NCBI RefSeq assembly: GCF_001298265.1
Contig: NZ_LGSZ01000048.1
Coordinates: forward strand, 310,001 to 374,000
Length of the DNA: 64,000 bases
Reading direction: 5' to 3'
Source of the DNA: Allobosea vaviloviae
GTDB lineage: Bacteria; Pseudomonadota; Alphaproteobacteria; Rhizobiales; Beijerinckiaceae
Below are positions 10,571-19,413 of this stretch, one piece after another. Below the pieces are notes generated by a model, which was not told the origin of the DNA, did not search any database, and saw only the letters and a list, made by a program, of their open reading frames with translations. How positions within the stretch are numbered: position 1 is the stretch's first letter; every line of letters starts with the position of its first letter. The translations under genes were made by a program, and so were the position numbers.

Positions 10571-12928
10571 TCACGCCGCGCGGCGATGGCTGCCGTGCTG
10601 CTGGTAGGACGACGACGCCCCCGCGCCCTCCTGACCTGTCCTGAAGGCTGCGACGAGGTCGTTGAGCTGCCCGATGCGGGAGGAGAGCGAGGCGGCCGAG
10701 GCTGCGCTCTGCTCGGAGAGTGCGGCGTTTTGCTGGGTCATCTCGTCGAGATGGGCCACAGCCTGGCTCATCTCGTCGATGCCGTTGGCCTGTTCGCCGG
10801 ACGCCGCCGAGATGTCGGCGATGGTGGCGGCGACCTTGCGCGAGGAGGCCAGGATCTGGCTCAGCTGCTCGCCGGCCTGGCGCACCAGCTTGACGCCCTC
10901 GCCGACCTCCAGGTTCGACGACGAGATCAGGCCCGAGATGTCCTTGGCGGCGGCGCTGGAGCGCTGCGCCAGCGTCCGCACCTCCGAGGCCACGACGGCG
11001 AAGCCCTTGCCGGCGTCGCCCGCACGCGCCGCTTCCACCGCCGCGTTCAGCGCCAGCAGGTTGGTCTGGAAGGCGATGTCGTCGATGACACGGATGATGT
11101 CGGAGATCTTCTGCGAGGCGCTCTCGATGCGCGCCATGGCCTCGACAGCCTGGCCGGCGATGGCGCCGCCGCTTTGCGCGGCCTGCATCGCCTCGTTGGC
11201 GATGGCGGCTGCGTCCTTCGAGGCCTGAGCCGAGGCCTTGACCGAGGCTGCGAGCTCTTCGGTCGTGGCGGCGGTCTCCTCCAGCGAGGAGGCCTGCTCC
11301 TCGGTGCGCTTCGACAAATCGTCGGCACCCATGTTGATCTCGCGCGCGGCGAGCCCGACATCGGCCGAGGTCACCTGGATCGTGCGCACCGTCGCGGACA
11401 GACGATCGACCGTGTCGTTGATCGCGCCCTTCAACTCCGCGAACTTGCCGCGATAGGCGGCCTCGACCCGCACCGTCAGGTCGCCCTCGGCTACCGCCGA
11501 CAGCGCCCGGGCGAACTCGCTCGTCGCCGAATCCACCACCGCGTTGATCTCGTTGATGCCCATCACCAGATCGCCGAGCGCACCGCCGACATCGCCGACC
11601 GAGGCCTGGCCGGAGAAATCGCCGTTCTGGGCGGCGGCGACGATGGTCGCGACCTCCGCCAGCAATGTCTGGACATTGGCCGCCTGCTCGCTGTCGGCCA
11701 GCATGGCGAGTTCGCGGTCGCGCCGGTTCGCCTCGAGGGACAGGGCGTTTTCGCGATAGGCCTCGAGCGCGCCGCTCAGGGCGCCGATCTCGTCAGGCGA
11801 GGCGGGGGCCGGGATCTGCTGGGAGAAATCGCCGGCCTGCATCACATCGAGAGCCGACTTCAACGCGACGACGGGCTTGGCGATGCGGCGCTGCATGCCG
11901 CGCCAGCTCGTCACGCAGACCGCCAGCAGCACGGCCAGCAGCGCGCCGATCACCGACAAGCCGATCGAGGCCTGGCTGAGCTTCGACTGCGTCGATGCCG
12001 CCATGTCGTCCAGCGATTGCTCGACGGCACTGACGATCGCCGTGAACGGCGCATTGCACTGTTTCGTCCACTCTTCTGCCGAAATCACCGGACCGGCGCC
12101 CTGGCCGAGGCGGCCGATCAGCTCGTCCATGAAACGGTTCGCCGCCTGAACCTCAGTGGCAGCCACGCCGACCTTGCGCACCAGTTCGGCGCCGACGCCG
12201 GGACGCGCGCTGAGTTGCTGCAACTGAGACACGCCGGCGCTCGAGGCTCCGCGCAGTTCGCCGAGCGCCCGCAACTGGGTGGTTTCGAGCGCCTTGCCGG
12301 AGCCCAGCGCCGGACGAAGCACCGAGCATTGAGAACCGTAGCTGGACCGCACGCGCCAGCCGGCCGCCTTGAACGCCTGCAGATCGGCGAGCACGGGATC
12401 GGCCAGCCGCACGGCATTGGACGTGGCGTCCGAGGCCTTGACGATTGCGGTCTCGATCTCGCCCACGCCGTTGTACCAGGGCATCGTCGCGGCCAGGCTG
12501 CGCTGGGCTTTCGGCTTGCCGGCCTCAGCATGGATGTCGGCCAGCTTGGTCGCGGTCGCCTTCTCCTGACGGACGATGCCGTCGATCAGCGTCTCGCGGT
12601 CAGCGAGATCGGTCGCCCTCAACCGCGCCACGGCATTGGCCAGCTCGGTCTTGCTGGCCTGCTCGACCTTCTGAATGATCGGCTTCGGATCGTCCATGGC
12701 CTGGATCGCGGTTTGCGCCTGGCCACGGTTGCTTCGGATGAGGTTGCCGGCCAGCAGCAGCGCACGGTCGGCCTCGACGAGCTCGGTCAAGCGCATATTG
12801 GTGCGGACATCCGCCAAGGACTGGGTCGCCATATAGGCCAGCGCCCCGACGCCGGGGATGCAGAGGCATGCCATCGTCGCGACGAGGTAGTTCTTGATCG
12901 AGGCGGGGAAGAGCTGCACCGGCACCAT
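10571..12928 (-). CDS. Methyl-accepting chemotaxis protein
   Basis: This is a membrane chemoreceptor that passes ligand signals to CheW/CheA. The roughly 785-residue protein has an N-terminal membrane segment (about residues 13-33), a large helical periplasmic sensor of about 300 residues, a second membrane segment (IGLSVIGALLAVLLAVCV), a HAMP domain with PVVALKSALDVMQAGDFSQQI, and a cytoplasmic signalling domain with the invariant hairpin DDIAFQTNLLALNAAVEAAR. There is no C-terminal CheR-tethering pentapeptide. The ATG at 12928 is chosen; GTG at 12940 is an alternative. The ligand is unknown, and no che genes lie nearby. Confidence 0.93.
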   Translation of the reverse strand: MVPVQLFPASIKNYLVATMACLCIPGVGALAYMATQSLADVRTNMRLTELVEADRALLLAGNLIRSNRGQAQTAIQAMDDPKPIIQKVEQASKTELANAVARLRATDLADRETLIDGIVRQEKATATKLADIHAEAGKPKAQRSLAATMPWYNGVGEIETAIVKASDATSNAVRLADPVLADLQAFKAAGWRVRSSYGSQCSVLRPALGSGKALETTQLRALGELRGASSAGVSQLQQLSARPGVGAELVRKVGVAATEVQAANRFMDELIGRLGQGAGPVISAEEWTKQCNAPFTAIVSAVEQSLDDMAASTQSKLSQASIGLSVIGALLAVLLAVCVTSWRGMQRRIAKPVVALKSALDVMQAGDFSQQIPAPASPDEIGALSGALEAYRENALSLEANRRDRELAMLADSEQAANVQTLLAEVATIVAAAQNGDFSGQASVGDVGGALGDLVMGINEINAVVDSATSEFARALSAVAEGDLTVRVEAAYRGKFAELKGAINDTVDRLSATVRTIQVTSADVGLAAREINMGADDLSKRTEEQASSLEETAATTEELAASVKASAQASKDAAAIANEAMQAAQSGGAIAGQAVEAMARIESASQKISDIIRVIDDIAFQTNLLALNAAVEAARAGDAGKGFAVVASEVRTLAQRSSAAAKDISGLISSSNLEVGEGVKLVRQAGEQLSQILASSRKVAATIADISAASGEQANGIDEMSQAVAHLDEMTQQNAALSEQSAASAASLSSRIGQLNDLVAAFRTGQEGAGASSSYQQHGSHRRAA

Positions 12929-13075
12929 CCTGGTCAACACGGCATGGGCGCACAGTCTTCGATGATGCGGCCCGGCCGAAGAATTCTGACCACAGTATGC
13001 AGCTCGATGATTAATATTCCCTCTTTGTCGGGCAGTGAGCGGTAACCCTACCGCCAGGTTTCAAGGATGCCCTCT

Positions 13076-14020
13076 TCAGCCCGCGCCGAAGACCGACCAG
13101 CCCGTCGCCTCGGCGACCCGTTCCAGCGCCAGGGTGCCGATCTTCGAGTTGCCGCTGGTGTTGAGGCCGGGCGACCAGACCGCGATCGAAGCCCTGCCGG
13201 GCGCGATCGCCAGGATACCACCGCCGACCCCGGACTTGCCAGGCAAGCCGACGCGAAAGGCGAAATCACCCGAGGCGTCGTAATGACCGCAGGTCAGCAT
13301 CAGGGCGTTGATCCTGCGTGCGCGCAGGGCCGAGACGACGCGAGCGCCGGCCCGACCATGGCGTCCGCCATGCATCAGGAAACGGCCGGCCATGGCGAGC
13401 TGCCGGCAATTCATCGCGATGGCGCATTGATGGAAATAGACGCCAAGCGTCAGCTCCGGCGCATGTCTGATATTGCCGAAGGCCTTCATGTAATTGGCCA
13501 GCGCGATGTTGCGGAAACCGGTCGCCTGCTCGGCGCGCGCGACCGCCTCGTCGATGGCGATGGTGTCGTCGTCGGCGAGATAGCGCACGAAGCGCAGCAG
13601 CTCACCGATCGCCACGCGCGGCTCGTGCCCGCCGAGATTGACGTCCGCGACGACGAGCGCGCCGGCATTGATGAAGGGGTTGCGCGGAATGCCCTGCTCG
13701 CGCTCGAGCTGGACGATGGAATTGAACGCCGTGCCCGAAGGCTCGCGCCCGATGCGGTTCCAGAGCGCCTCGCCGACCTTGCCGAGCGCCTGCGTCAGCG
13801 CAAACACCTTCGAGATGCTCTGGATCGAGAAGGGTTCGAGCGCGTCGCCGGCCATGTGGACGGTCCCATCCGCCGTCACGATGCACAGACCGAAATGGCG
13901 CGGATCGATCGCAGCCAGCGGCGGAATATAGGTCGCGACCTCGCCGCGCTCGGGCAGGGCCGCCATCTCGTCTGCGATGTCGGCGACAAGCCGCGCAATG
14001 TCGGTCACGCTGTCTCTCAC
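13076..14020 (-). CDS. glsA: Glutaminase A
   Basis: This enzyme hydrolyses L-glutamine to glutamate and ammonia. The 314-residue protein belongs to the serine-dependent beta-lactamase-like glutaminase family: the catalytic Ser-x-x-Lys is in [10 protein letters not shown], followed by the conserved [11 protein letters not shown] and the C-terminal [11 protein letters not shown] loop. Length is normal for the family. The start is GTG at 14020; a second GTG four codons in is possible. It is followed on the same strand by the chemoreceptor, with about 150 bases between them. Confidence 0.93.
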   Translation of the reverse strand: MRDSVTDIARLVADIADEMAALPERGEVATYIPPLAAIDPRHFGLCIVTADGTVHMAGDALEPFSIQSISKVFALTQALGKVGEALWNRIGREPSGTAFNSIVQLEREQGIPRNPFINAGALVVADVNLGGHEPRVAIGELLRFVRYLADDDTIAIDEAVARAEQATGFRNIALANYMKAFGNIRHAPELTLGVYFHQCAIAMNCRQLAMAGRFLMHGGRHGRAGARVVSALRARRINALMLTCGHYDASGDFAFRVGLPGKSGVGGGILAIAPGRASIAVWSPGLNTSGNSKIGTLALERVAEATGWSVFGAG

Positions 14021-14169
14021 CCCACGGCAGCAGCCAAAACCAAGCCCGAGCGCTTCACGCCGGTCAAGCGCGGCTCAGCCAAGGCCTTTGCAGCAGAGCG
14101 GTTTCAAACCTGGCCAGCGGCTCGGCCCGTTGCCTGCGACCTGGATCCGCAGCCCGGTTCGCGCCTCCG

Positions 14170-14964
14170 TCAAACCGCCTGGCGATAGACCCAAACGCGA
14201 GCGGGAGGAATATTCCGCAGAACCCAGTCCGAGACGAAGGCCTTGAGTCCGGAGCCCTTGCGCGGCAACGGAGACACCACCGAATAGGTGAACTGGATGA
14301 AGGGCGCGCCCTCCGCCAGCAGCGTGAAGGCGTCCTTGCCCAGGGCGGTCCGCATCGCCGGGGGTTGGTTGAACAGGGGCAGGCTCGAGACCACCGCAAT
14401 GGCCTTGCCGTCGAGATGCCCGGCCAGAGTCGTCGACAGGGCGTAGGCATCACCTTCGACCACCGTCGCCTGCGGGAAGCGCTGGCGCAGAAGCTTGCAG
14501 AATTCCGGGCTGTACTCGACCAGGATCAGCCGGTCTTCCCTGACGCCGCGCTCGATCAGCGCTTCGGTGACGGGCCCGGTGCCGGGGCCGATCTCGATGA
14601 CCGGGCCAGGCAAGGCCGGATCGACGAAGGAGGCCATGCGCCGGGCCAGCGCCGGGCCCGACGGCGTCACTGAGCCGGTCCGCATCGGATCGTCGATCCA
14701 AGACTTGATGAAGCGCGCCTCGTCGCCCAGTTTCGTCCGGGCCTCGCTGACGCGCGACCGCAGCTTCTCGGTCTTGCTACGAACCTCGTCCTGGACCTTG
14801 TAGCGCACCGTCGCGACCTTGAGCCGGGCTTCCGCGACGCTGTCGACCAAATCGGCGGCGGTCACCCGCATCTCGTCCTCGATGCGCAGGGCGACACGGG
14901 ACTGCCCGATGCGGGCTGCCAGCGATCGACCATGCGAGGACCGGCTGCGGGTCGTGAGTGACAT
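14170..14964 (-). CDS. pmtA: PmtA-type phospholipid N-methyltransferase
   Basis: PmtA enzymes use S-adenosylmethionine to methylate phosphatidylethanolamine towards phosphatidylcholine at the inner membrane. The SAM-binding motif EIGPGTGPVTEALIERG and the following LVEYSPEF, then the VSSLPLFN and FTYSVVSPLPRKG segments, match the rhizobial PmtA / rRNA-dimethylase-like group. Start ATG 14964 is preceded by AGAGG at good spacing, which favours it over GTG 14985. About 90 residues precede the methyltransferase core and look like a charged helical extension (AEARLKVATVRYKVQDEVRS), longer than I expect for the family. Substrate assignment is by family only. Confidence 0.75.
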   Translation of the reverse strand: MSLTTRSRSSHGRSLAARIGQSRVALRIEDEMRVTAADLVDSVAEARLKVATVRYKVQDEVRSKTEKLRSRVSEARTKLGDEARFIKSWIDDPMRTGSVTPSGPALARRMASFVDPALPGPVIEIGPGTGPVTEALIERGVREDRLILVEYSPEFCKLLRQRFPQATVVEGDAYALSTTLAGHLDGKAIAVVSSLPLFNQPPAMRTALGKDAFTLLAEGAPFIQFTYSVVSPLPRKGSGLKAFVSDWVLRNIPPARVWVYRQAV

Positions 14965-15002
14965 GAAACCTCTGACATCGCCCACGGGACGACCATCACC
15001 TT

Positions 15003-15016
15003 GTAACGAACGTTAC
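15003..15016. promoter_or_regulatory. Inverted repeat upstream of pmtA
   Basis: GTAACG-AA-CGTTAC is a perfect 6-base inverted repeat with a 2-base spacer, centred about 45 bases upstream of the pmtA start. The position suits an operator or an activator site. The binding protein is not recognised; the site is not the TTGAT-type box of an FNR-like regulator. Confidence 0.4.
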
Positions 15017-15086
15017 CTGCGCGTCATATGGGGTCAAGAGTGGTCCGGAGCCAAGTCTTAAATCCCGCGCGCGCGGCCAATCGGCG

Positions 15087-15842
15087 TCAGATCAGCGGTC
15101 TCGGCTCCAATTCCCGCTCGTAGAGCAGGGCCATCCGGGAGGTCAGGCGCGGATTGAGCAAGGTCAGGCGCCCGTCCGACGTCGAGAAAAGACCGGCCTT
15201 GCGCAACCTCGACCAGGTCTTGCTGGTGTGGACCAGCGACAGGCCGAGCGCGTCCGCGAGCTGCTGCTGGGACAGCGGAAAGCGAAAGCTGTTGTCGGCG
15301 ACCAACCCGAGCGCATCGGCCCGCCGATAGAGGGAAATCACCAGCGCGGCGATGCGCTCGCCGGCATTGCGCTGGCCGACCGAGGTCAGGTTCTGGTCGA
15401 TCAGGCTCTCCTCGCGCGAACCGAGCCAGGCGATCTCGTAGGACAGGCTCGGCATCCGCACGAACAGATCCCAGACCCGCTTGCGCGAGAACACGCAGAG
15501 TTCGACCTCGGTGAGCGCCTCGATACCGTGCTGGGCGGCACTCAGAAGGGAAGCCTGCAATCCGACCAGATCGCCGGGCAGTAGGAAGTTCAGGATCTGG
15601 CGGCGACCGTCGGGAAGAAGCTGGTAACGGAAGGCCCAGCCGGCAAACAGGGTATAGAGTTCCGCATCCTCCTGGCCGGGATGGATGATGTCGGCCCCCG
15701 GCGGCAGACGGCGATGCTCGACCTTCATCGACTGGATGAAGCGGACTTCATCGTCGGTCTTGTCCTTGAAGGCGGGCTTCAGCCGGAGCGGGCATGCCAG
15801 GCAGGGCACGCCGTTGCGGCCATGGTGGTCGGTATCCGTCAT
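15087..15842 (-). CDS. Crp/Fnr family transcriptional regulator
   Basis: This is a one-component regulator of about 251 residues with an N-terminal cyclic-nucleotide-binding-like beta roll (LPPGADIIHPGQEDAELYTLFAGWAFRYQLLPDGRRQILNFLLPGDLVGL) and a C-terminal Crp-type winged helix (LSQQQLADALGLSLVHTSKTWSRLRKAGL). The start is set at MTDTDHHGRNGVPCLACPL; the upstream part of the frame to 16037 is not family-like. It has a C-x-x-C pair near the N terminus but not the full four-cysteine pattern of oxygen-sensing FNR, so an Fe-S cluster is doubtful. It is divergent from the ABC transporter gene. Confidence 0.88.
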   Translation of the reverse strand: MTDTDHHGRNGVPCLACPLRLKPAFKDKTDDEVRFIQSMKVEHRRLPPGADIIHPGQEDAELYTLFAGWAFRYQLLPDGRRQILNFLLPGDLVGLQASLLSAAQHGIEALTEVELCVFSRKRVWDLFVRMPSLSYEIAWLGSREESLIDQNLTSVGQRNAGERIAALVISLYRRADALGLVADNSFRFPLSQQQLADALGLSLVHTSKTWSRLRKAGLFSTSDGRLTLLNPRLTSRMALLYERELEPRPLI

Positions 15843-15990
15843 GCCTCGCTCGATCCCCCGGCTCAGACAGTCCAGCGGTCCGCTTCCGTCCGCGATACGA
15901 TCCCAGTCGCAATTGTCCCCTGCGGAGAGCTTTCGCCCAGTTTGGATATCTTTGCCATCGGGCAGCGGAGCATTGCGCGCATTTCCTTGG

Positions 15991-16015
15991 GGAACCGTTG
16001 CTGACGCGGCACGTT
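15991..16015 (+). promoter_or_regulatory. EcfG-type stress promoter of the ABC transporter gene
   Basis: GGAAC (15991-15995), 16 bases, then CGTT (16012-16015): an exact match to the alphaproteobacterial general-stress sigma factor consensus. Transcription would begin near 16022, giving a leader of about 55 bases before the ATG at 16077. EcfG is encoded 5 kb away. Assignment is by motif and position. Confidence 0.8.
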
Positions 16016-16076
16016 GGCTGAAGGCGGCGATCCCCATGTGCGGCGAAGGCAGGCGCCGCCTGGAGTTCCGATTCTG

Positions 16077-17885
16077 ATGACTGAAACGCCGCCCGTTGCC
16101 AAGCGCTCGCGCATGCGGCGTTTTTTTGTCGTGGCCCTCCCGTTCTGGAGCGGCGAGACGCGATGGCGTGCCTGGGGCCTGACGCTCGTCGTTCTGACCT
16201 TCGTCGCCGCGCAGATCGCCACCGCCGTCGGCGTCAACGCCTGGAACCGTCTCTTCTTCGATGCGCTGGAAAAGCGTGACGTGGCGGCCGCCTGGAGCGT
16301 GGCGGCGTGGCTGCCCCTGCTGATCGCGGTGTCGGCACTCACCCTGTCCGCCCTGGTGATCAGCCGGATGCTGCTACAGATGCGCTGGCGCGAATACCTC
16401 ACACGCCGGCTCGCGGGCTGGTGGATCGCGGACCAGCGCTATTATCGGCTGCAATTCGTCGCCAGGGAGCAGGCGGCACCGGAATATCGCATCGCCGAGG
16501 ACGTCCGCCTCGCCATCGAGCCGCTCGTCGAATTCGCGATCGGGCTGATCAGCGCGGCGGTGACGGCCGCGACCTTCGCCGCGATCCTGTGGCATGTCGC
16601 AGGCTCTGCCCGCTTCATGCTGGCGGGCGTCGAGATCGTGATCCCCAGCTACATGGCGCTGGCCGCGATCGGCTATGCGCTCGTCGCCTCGCTCGCCGCC
16701 TATCTGACGGGGCGGCCGCTGGTTGCCAGGATCGCGGCCAAGAACGAGGCCGAAGCCCAGTTTCGCGCCGAGATGACGCGGCTTCGCGAGAACGCCGAAA
16801 GCATCGCGCTGATCCGCGGCGATGCCGACGAGCGCGGCTCAGTGGGCGAGAACTACGGCCGCGTCGTCGCGGCCTGGCTGCGCGTCATCAGGCAGCAGGG
16901 CGTCATCGCCCTCGTGCTCAACACCAATGGCGCGCTCTTCCCGATCGTGCCGCTGCTTCTGATCGCGCCGAAATACCTCTCCGGCGATGTCTCCCTGGGA
17001 GCGGTGATGCAGGTCGTGGCGGCCTTCAGCGCCGTGCAGGCAGCGCTGATCTGGTTCGTCGACAACTTCGTGCGCCTCGCCGAATGGTTCGCCTCGGTCA
17101 CCCGCGTCGACGAGTTGCAGGAGGCTCTGGAAGGGCTCGATGTCGGCACGATCATGGAGGGCGAGACCCATATCGACATGAAGGAGAGTGCCGATGGCGC
17201 GATCCACATCGACAGGCTCTCGATCGCCCACAGCAATGGCAGGGCCGTGATCGCGGACGCGTCGGTTGTGATCGGGCTTGGCGAGAAGGTGCTGATCGTC
17301 GGCGAAAGCGGCACCGGCAAGAGCACACTGATCCGCGCGCTGGCGGGGCTATGGCCCTGGGGTTCCGGTTCGATCGCGCTGCCGGCCGGCAAGTCGCTCG
17401 CCTTCGTGCCACAGAAGCCCTATCTGCCGATCGGGACGCTGCGCACGGTCCTGCTCTATCCCGAGGCCGAAAAGCCGGTGCCGGACCACATCGTCCTCGC
17501 CGCCTTGCGGCGATGCGGCCTGTCCTATCTCGCCAAACGACTCGACGATCAGGACAAGTGGGACCGCATCCTCTCAGGTGGCGAACGTCAGCGCGTCGCT
17601 TTTGCCCGTCTCGTCATCCAGCGGCCCGACATCATCATCATGGATGAGGCGACCTCGGCCCTCGACGAGGACAGCCAGAACGCATTGCTTGGTCTGTTCG
17701 AGGCCGAACTCGCTCACGCGACGGTCATCAGCGTCGGCCATCGCCCTGGGCTGGAGGACTTCCACGACCGCAAGATCACGCTGGAGAAGCGCCATGCCGG
17801 CGCCCATCTGAGCTCACGCCGTCTTGGCAAATCGCTGTGGCGCCTGTTCAAGACCAGGATCGCCGCCAATGACGAGGCGGCCTGA
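16077..17885 (+). CDS. ABC transporter, fused permease and ATPase (YddA/SbmA-like)
   Basis: The 602-residue half-transporter has an N-terminal membrane domain of the SbmA/BacA/YddA class (helices from about residue 20 to 340; NAWNRLFFDALEKRD is typical) and a C-terminal ATPase with Walker A GESGTGKST, signature LSGGERQRVAFARL and Walker B IIIMDEATSALDE. It probably works as a homodimer in the inner membrane. Relatives import peptides or vitamin B12-like compounds; the substrate here is unknown. The ATG at 16077 fits the alignment better than the earlier frame start at 16014. An exact EcfG promoter upstream suggests general-stress induction. Confidence 0.9.
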   Translation: MTETPPVAKRSRMRRFFVVALPFWSGETRWRAWGLTLVVLTFVAAQIATAVGVNAWNRLFFDALEKRDVAAAWSVAAWLPLLIAVSALTLSALVISRMLLQMRWREYLTRRLAGWWIADQRYYRLQFVAREQAAPEYRIAEDVRLAIEPLVEFAIGLISAAVTAATFAAILWHVAGSARFMLAGVEIVIPSYMALAAIGYALVASLAAYLTGRPLVARIAAKNEAEAQFRAEMTRLRENAESIALIRGDADERGSVGENYGRVVAAWLRVIRQQGVIALVLNTNGALFPIVPLLLIAPKYLSGDVSLGAVMQVVAAFSAVQAALIWFVDNFVRLAEWFASVTRVDELQEALEGLDVGTIMEGETHIDMKESADGAIHIDRLSIAHSNGRAVIADASVVIGLGEKVLIVGESGTGKSTLIRALAGLWPWGSGSIALPAGKSLAFVPQKPYLPIGTLRTVLLYPEAEKPVPDHIVLAALRRCGLSYLAKRLDDQDKWDRILSGGERQRVAFARLVIQRPDIIIMDEATSALDEDSQNALLGLFEAELAHATVISVGHRPGLEDFHDRKITLEKRHAGAHLSSRRLGKSLWRLFKTRIAANDEAA

Positions 17886-17946
17886 GCCTGCAGGCTCGCT
17901 CGCGTCGATGTGATCGGGGCTCGCCGGCCGCCCGGCCTCCCAAAAT

Positions 17947-17971
17947 GGAACCCTCTCGGCGTCCTTGCGTT
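17947..17971 (+). promoter_or_regulatory. EcfG-type stress promoter of the 92-aa protein gene
   Basis: GGAAC (17947-17951), 16 bases, CGTT (17968-17971), an exact consensus match. It lies 53 bases upstream of the ATG at 18024, in the intergenic region after the ABC transporter gene. Confidence 0.82.
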
Positions 17972-18023
17972 AACTCCTCACAAGCCGGCCGTTCTTGCCC
18001 GGCATAGGCGACGGGAGAGACAG

Positions 18024-18302
18024 ATGTTTGCTAACAGCTTTGCCCCCATCAAGCGCGCCGGCCTTTTCTTCGGATTCATGGGCGCCGCTGTTTTCGCGCT
18101 CACTCTCGGCTCCGGCTTGCAGGAGACCAACCGCGACAGCTCCGCTGCGGTTGCCCAGGCCAAGATCGAGCACAATCTTCCGTCCGACATCCGCCTTGCA
18201 GCGGTCAATCCGTCGCAGCGCTCGGTCGGCGTGACCCGTCGCGCCATCGGCGGCTCGCAGCAGGCGATGCTGTCGACAGCCAGCGGCGTCGTGACCCGCT
18301 GA
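18024..18302 (+). CDS. Small membrane-anchored or secreted protein, unknown function
   Basis: I do not recognise a family. The 92-residue protein has one hydrophobic segment (about residues 11-30, AGLFFGFMGAAVFALTLGSG) that could be a signal anchor or uncleaved signal peptide, followed by a polar tail rich in Ser, Ala and Gln (HNLPSDIRLAAVNPSQRSVGVTRRAIGG). The start ATG has GGGAGAG just upstream; the longer frame from 17910 is rejected because it would begin upstream of the stress promoter. The exact EcfG promoter and the terminator at 18390-18416 make this a discrete, stress-controlled unit. Confidence 0.75.
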   Translation: MFANSFAPIKRAGLFFGFMGAAVFALTLGSGLQETNRDSSAAVAQAKIEHNLPSDIRLAAVNPSQRSVGVTRRAIGGSQQAMLSTASGVVTR

Positions 18303-18389
18303 GAAAATCGCGCGTCATCAACCGCTGACCGGGAACAATCATGCCGGTGTCGCATTCATCTGACGATGTACCCCTCGCATCGCACTTCA

Positions 18390-18416
18390 AAGCCGCCTTC
18401 GGGCGGCTTGTTTTTT
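18390..18416 (+). terminator. Rho-independent terminator
   Basis: An 8-base perfect stem, AAGCCGCC and GGCGGCTT, closes a TTCG tetraloop and is followed by GTTTTTT. It lies 88 bases after the 92-aa gene and ends its transcript before the transglutaminase gene. Confidence 0.9.
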
Positions 18417-18470
18417 GTCGCGCCCCGCGGCTGATCAGGGCGGGAGCGCTTCTGCCACCGGAAACGACCC

Positions 18471-19349
18471 ATGTATCTGCGTATTCGGCATTCGACGACC
18501 TACAGCTATGGCGGCCCTGTGCAGTTCGGACCGCACCGGCTGATGCTGCGCCCACGTGACAGTTTCGACCTGCGCGTCGTCGATACGGCGCTGTCGATCT
18601 CGCCTCAGGCGCGGTTGCGCTGGATGCACGACGTCTACGGCAATTCGGTCGCGGTCGCCCATTTCGACGCGCCTGCCGATCAACTCGACATCGTCAGCGA
18701 ACTGCTGATCCAGCGTTTCGGCTCCGCCTTGCCGCGAACGGATGTAGAGCCGATGACGGCCGTCACAGCTGTGGTCTACAGCGATAGCGAGAGGATCGTT
18801 CTCCAGCCCTATCTCGATGCGGCGGCCGCCGACCCCGACGGCGTGCTCGAGCAGTGGCTGAGCGACTTCCGCAATCGGCTCGGCAGCGGGTCCGGTCACC
18901 TGCTGCGCGACCTCGCGCATGCGATCTATACGAGCCTCAGCTATTCCGTGCGCTATGACGAGGGCACTCAACACCCCGCCGATACGCTTCTCCAGCAGGC
19001 GGGCTCATGCCGCGACTATGCCTGGCTGTTCATCGAGCTCGCCCGACGCATGGGCTTCGCCTCGCGCTTCGTCACCGGCTACATCCATGACCGGACGCCC
19101 AATGCGGCCGGGCTGGTCTCGACGGTCGGCCTGACGCATGCCTGGGCCGACGTCTTCATTCCCGGCGACGGCTGGGTCGAGTTCGATCCGACCAACGACC
19201 TCGTCGCCGACCGCCAACTGCTGCGGGTCGCGGTCTCGCGTGTCCCGGAGGATGCCTCGCCCGTGTCGGGCAGCTTCACCGGGCTGCCCGGCTCCTTCCT
19301 GGGGCTGGGTGTCGGCGTCACCATCGAGACCGTCGAGGAGCCGAGCTGA
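18471..19349 (+). CDS. Transglutaminase-like cysteine protein
   Basis: The 292-residue protein has the bacterial transglutaminase N-terminal beta domain (MYLRIRHSTTYSYGGPV...) followed by a transglutaminase-like core with the catalytic Cys in GSCRDYAWLFIELARRMG, the His in THAWADVF and the Asp in VEFDPTND, so the triad is intact. No signal peptide is seen, so it is probably cytoplasmic. Relatives include peptidases as well as cross-linking enzymes; the substrate is unknown. It is located next to the stress-response operon with which it converges, and it has no convincing EcfG promoter of its own. Confidence 0.88.
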   Translation: MYLRIRHSTTYSYGGPVQFGPHRLMLRPRDSFDLRVVDTALSISPQARLRWMHDVYGNSVAVAHFDAPADQLDIVSELLIQRFGSALPRTDVEPMTAVTAVVYSDSERIVLQPYLDAAAADPDGVLEQWLSDFRNRLGSGSGHLLRDLAHAIYTSLSYSVRYDEGTQHPADTLLQQAGSCRDYAWLFIELARRMGFASRFVTGYIHDRTPNAAGLVSTVGLTHAWADVFIPGDGWVEFDPTNDLVADRQLLRVAVSRVPEDASPVSGSFTGLPGSFLGLGVGVTIETVEEPS

Positions 19350-19377
19350 GCGGCTCCGGGATCTCCGCCCGGGCCGC
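19350..19377. terminator. Stem-loop between convergent genes
   Basis: GCGGCTCCGGG and CCCGGGCCGC can pair in about 10 base pairs with one bulge, right at the transglutaminase stop codon. There is no T tract, so terminator function is only suggested by its position between convergent genes. Confidence 0.35.
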
Positions 19378-19413
19378 CGATCGCGGAAGGCATCCGCGCA
19401 AGGCCCTTTACGA

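Noticed and set aside
10586-13045. A long plus-strand open frame (819 codons) opposite the chemoreceptor gene
   Set aside because: It is a shadow of the high-GC minus-strand gene; its translation is Arg/Gly/Asp-rich with no recognisable domain.
18332-18356. GGAAC-N16-CATT as an EcfG promoter for the transglutaminase gene
   Set aside because: The -10 does not have the GTT core, and a strong terminator (18390-18416) lies between it and the gene.
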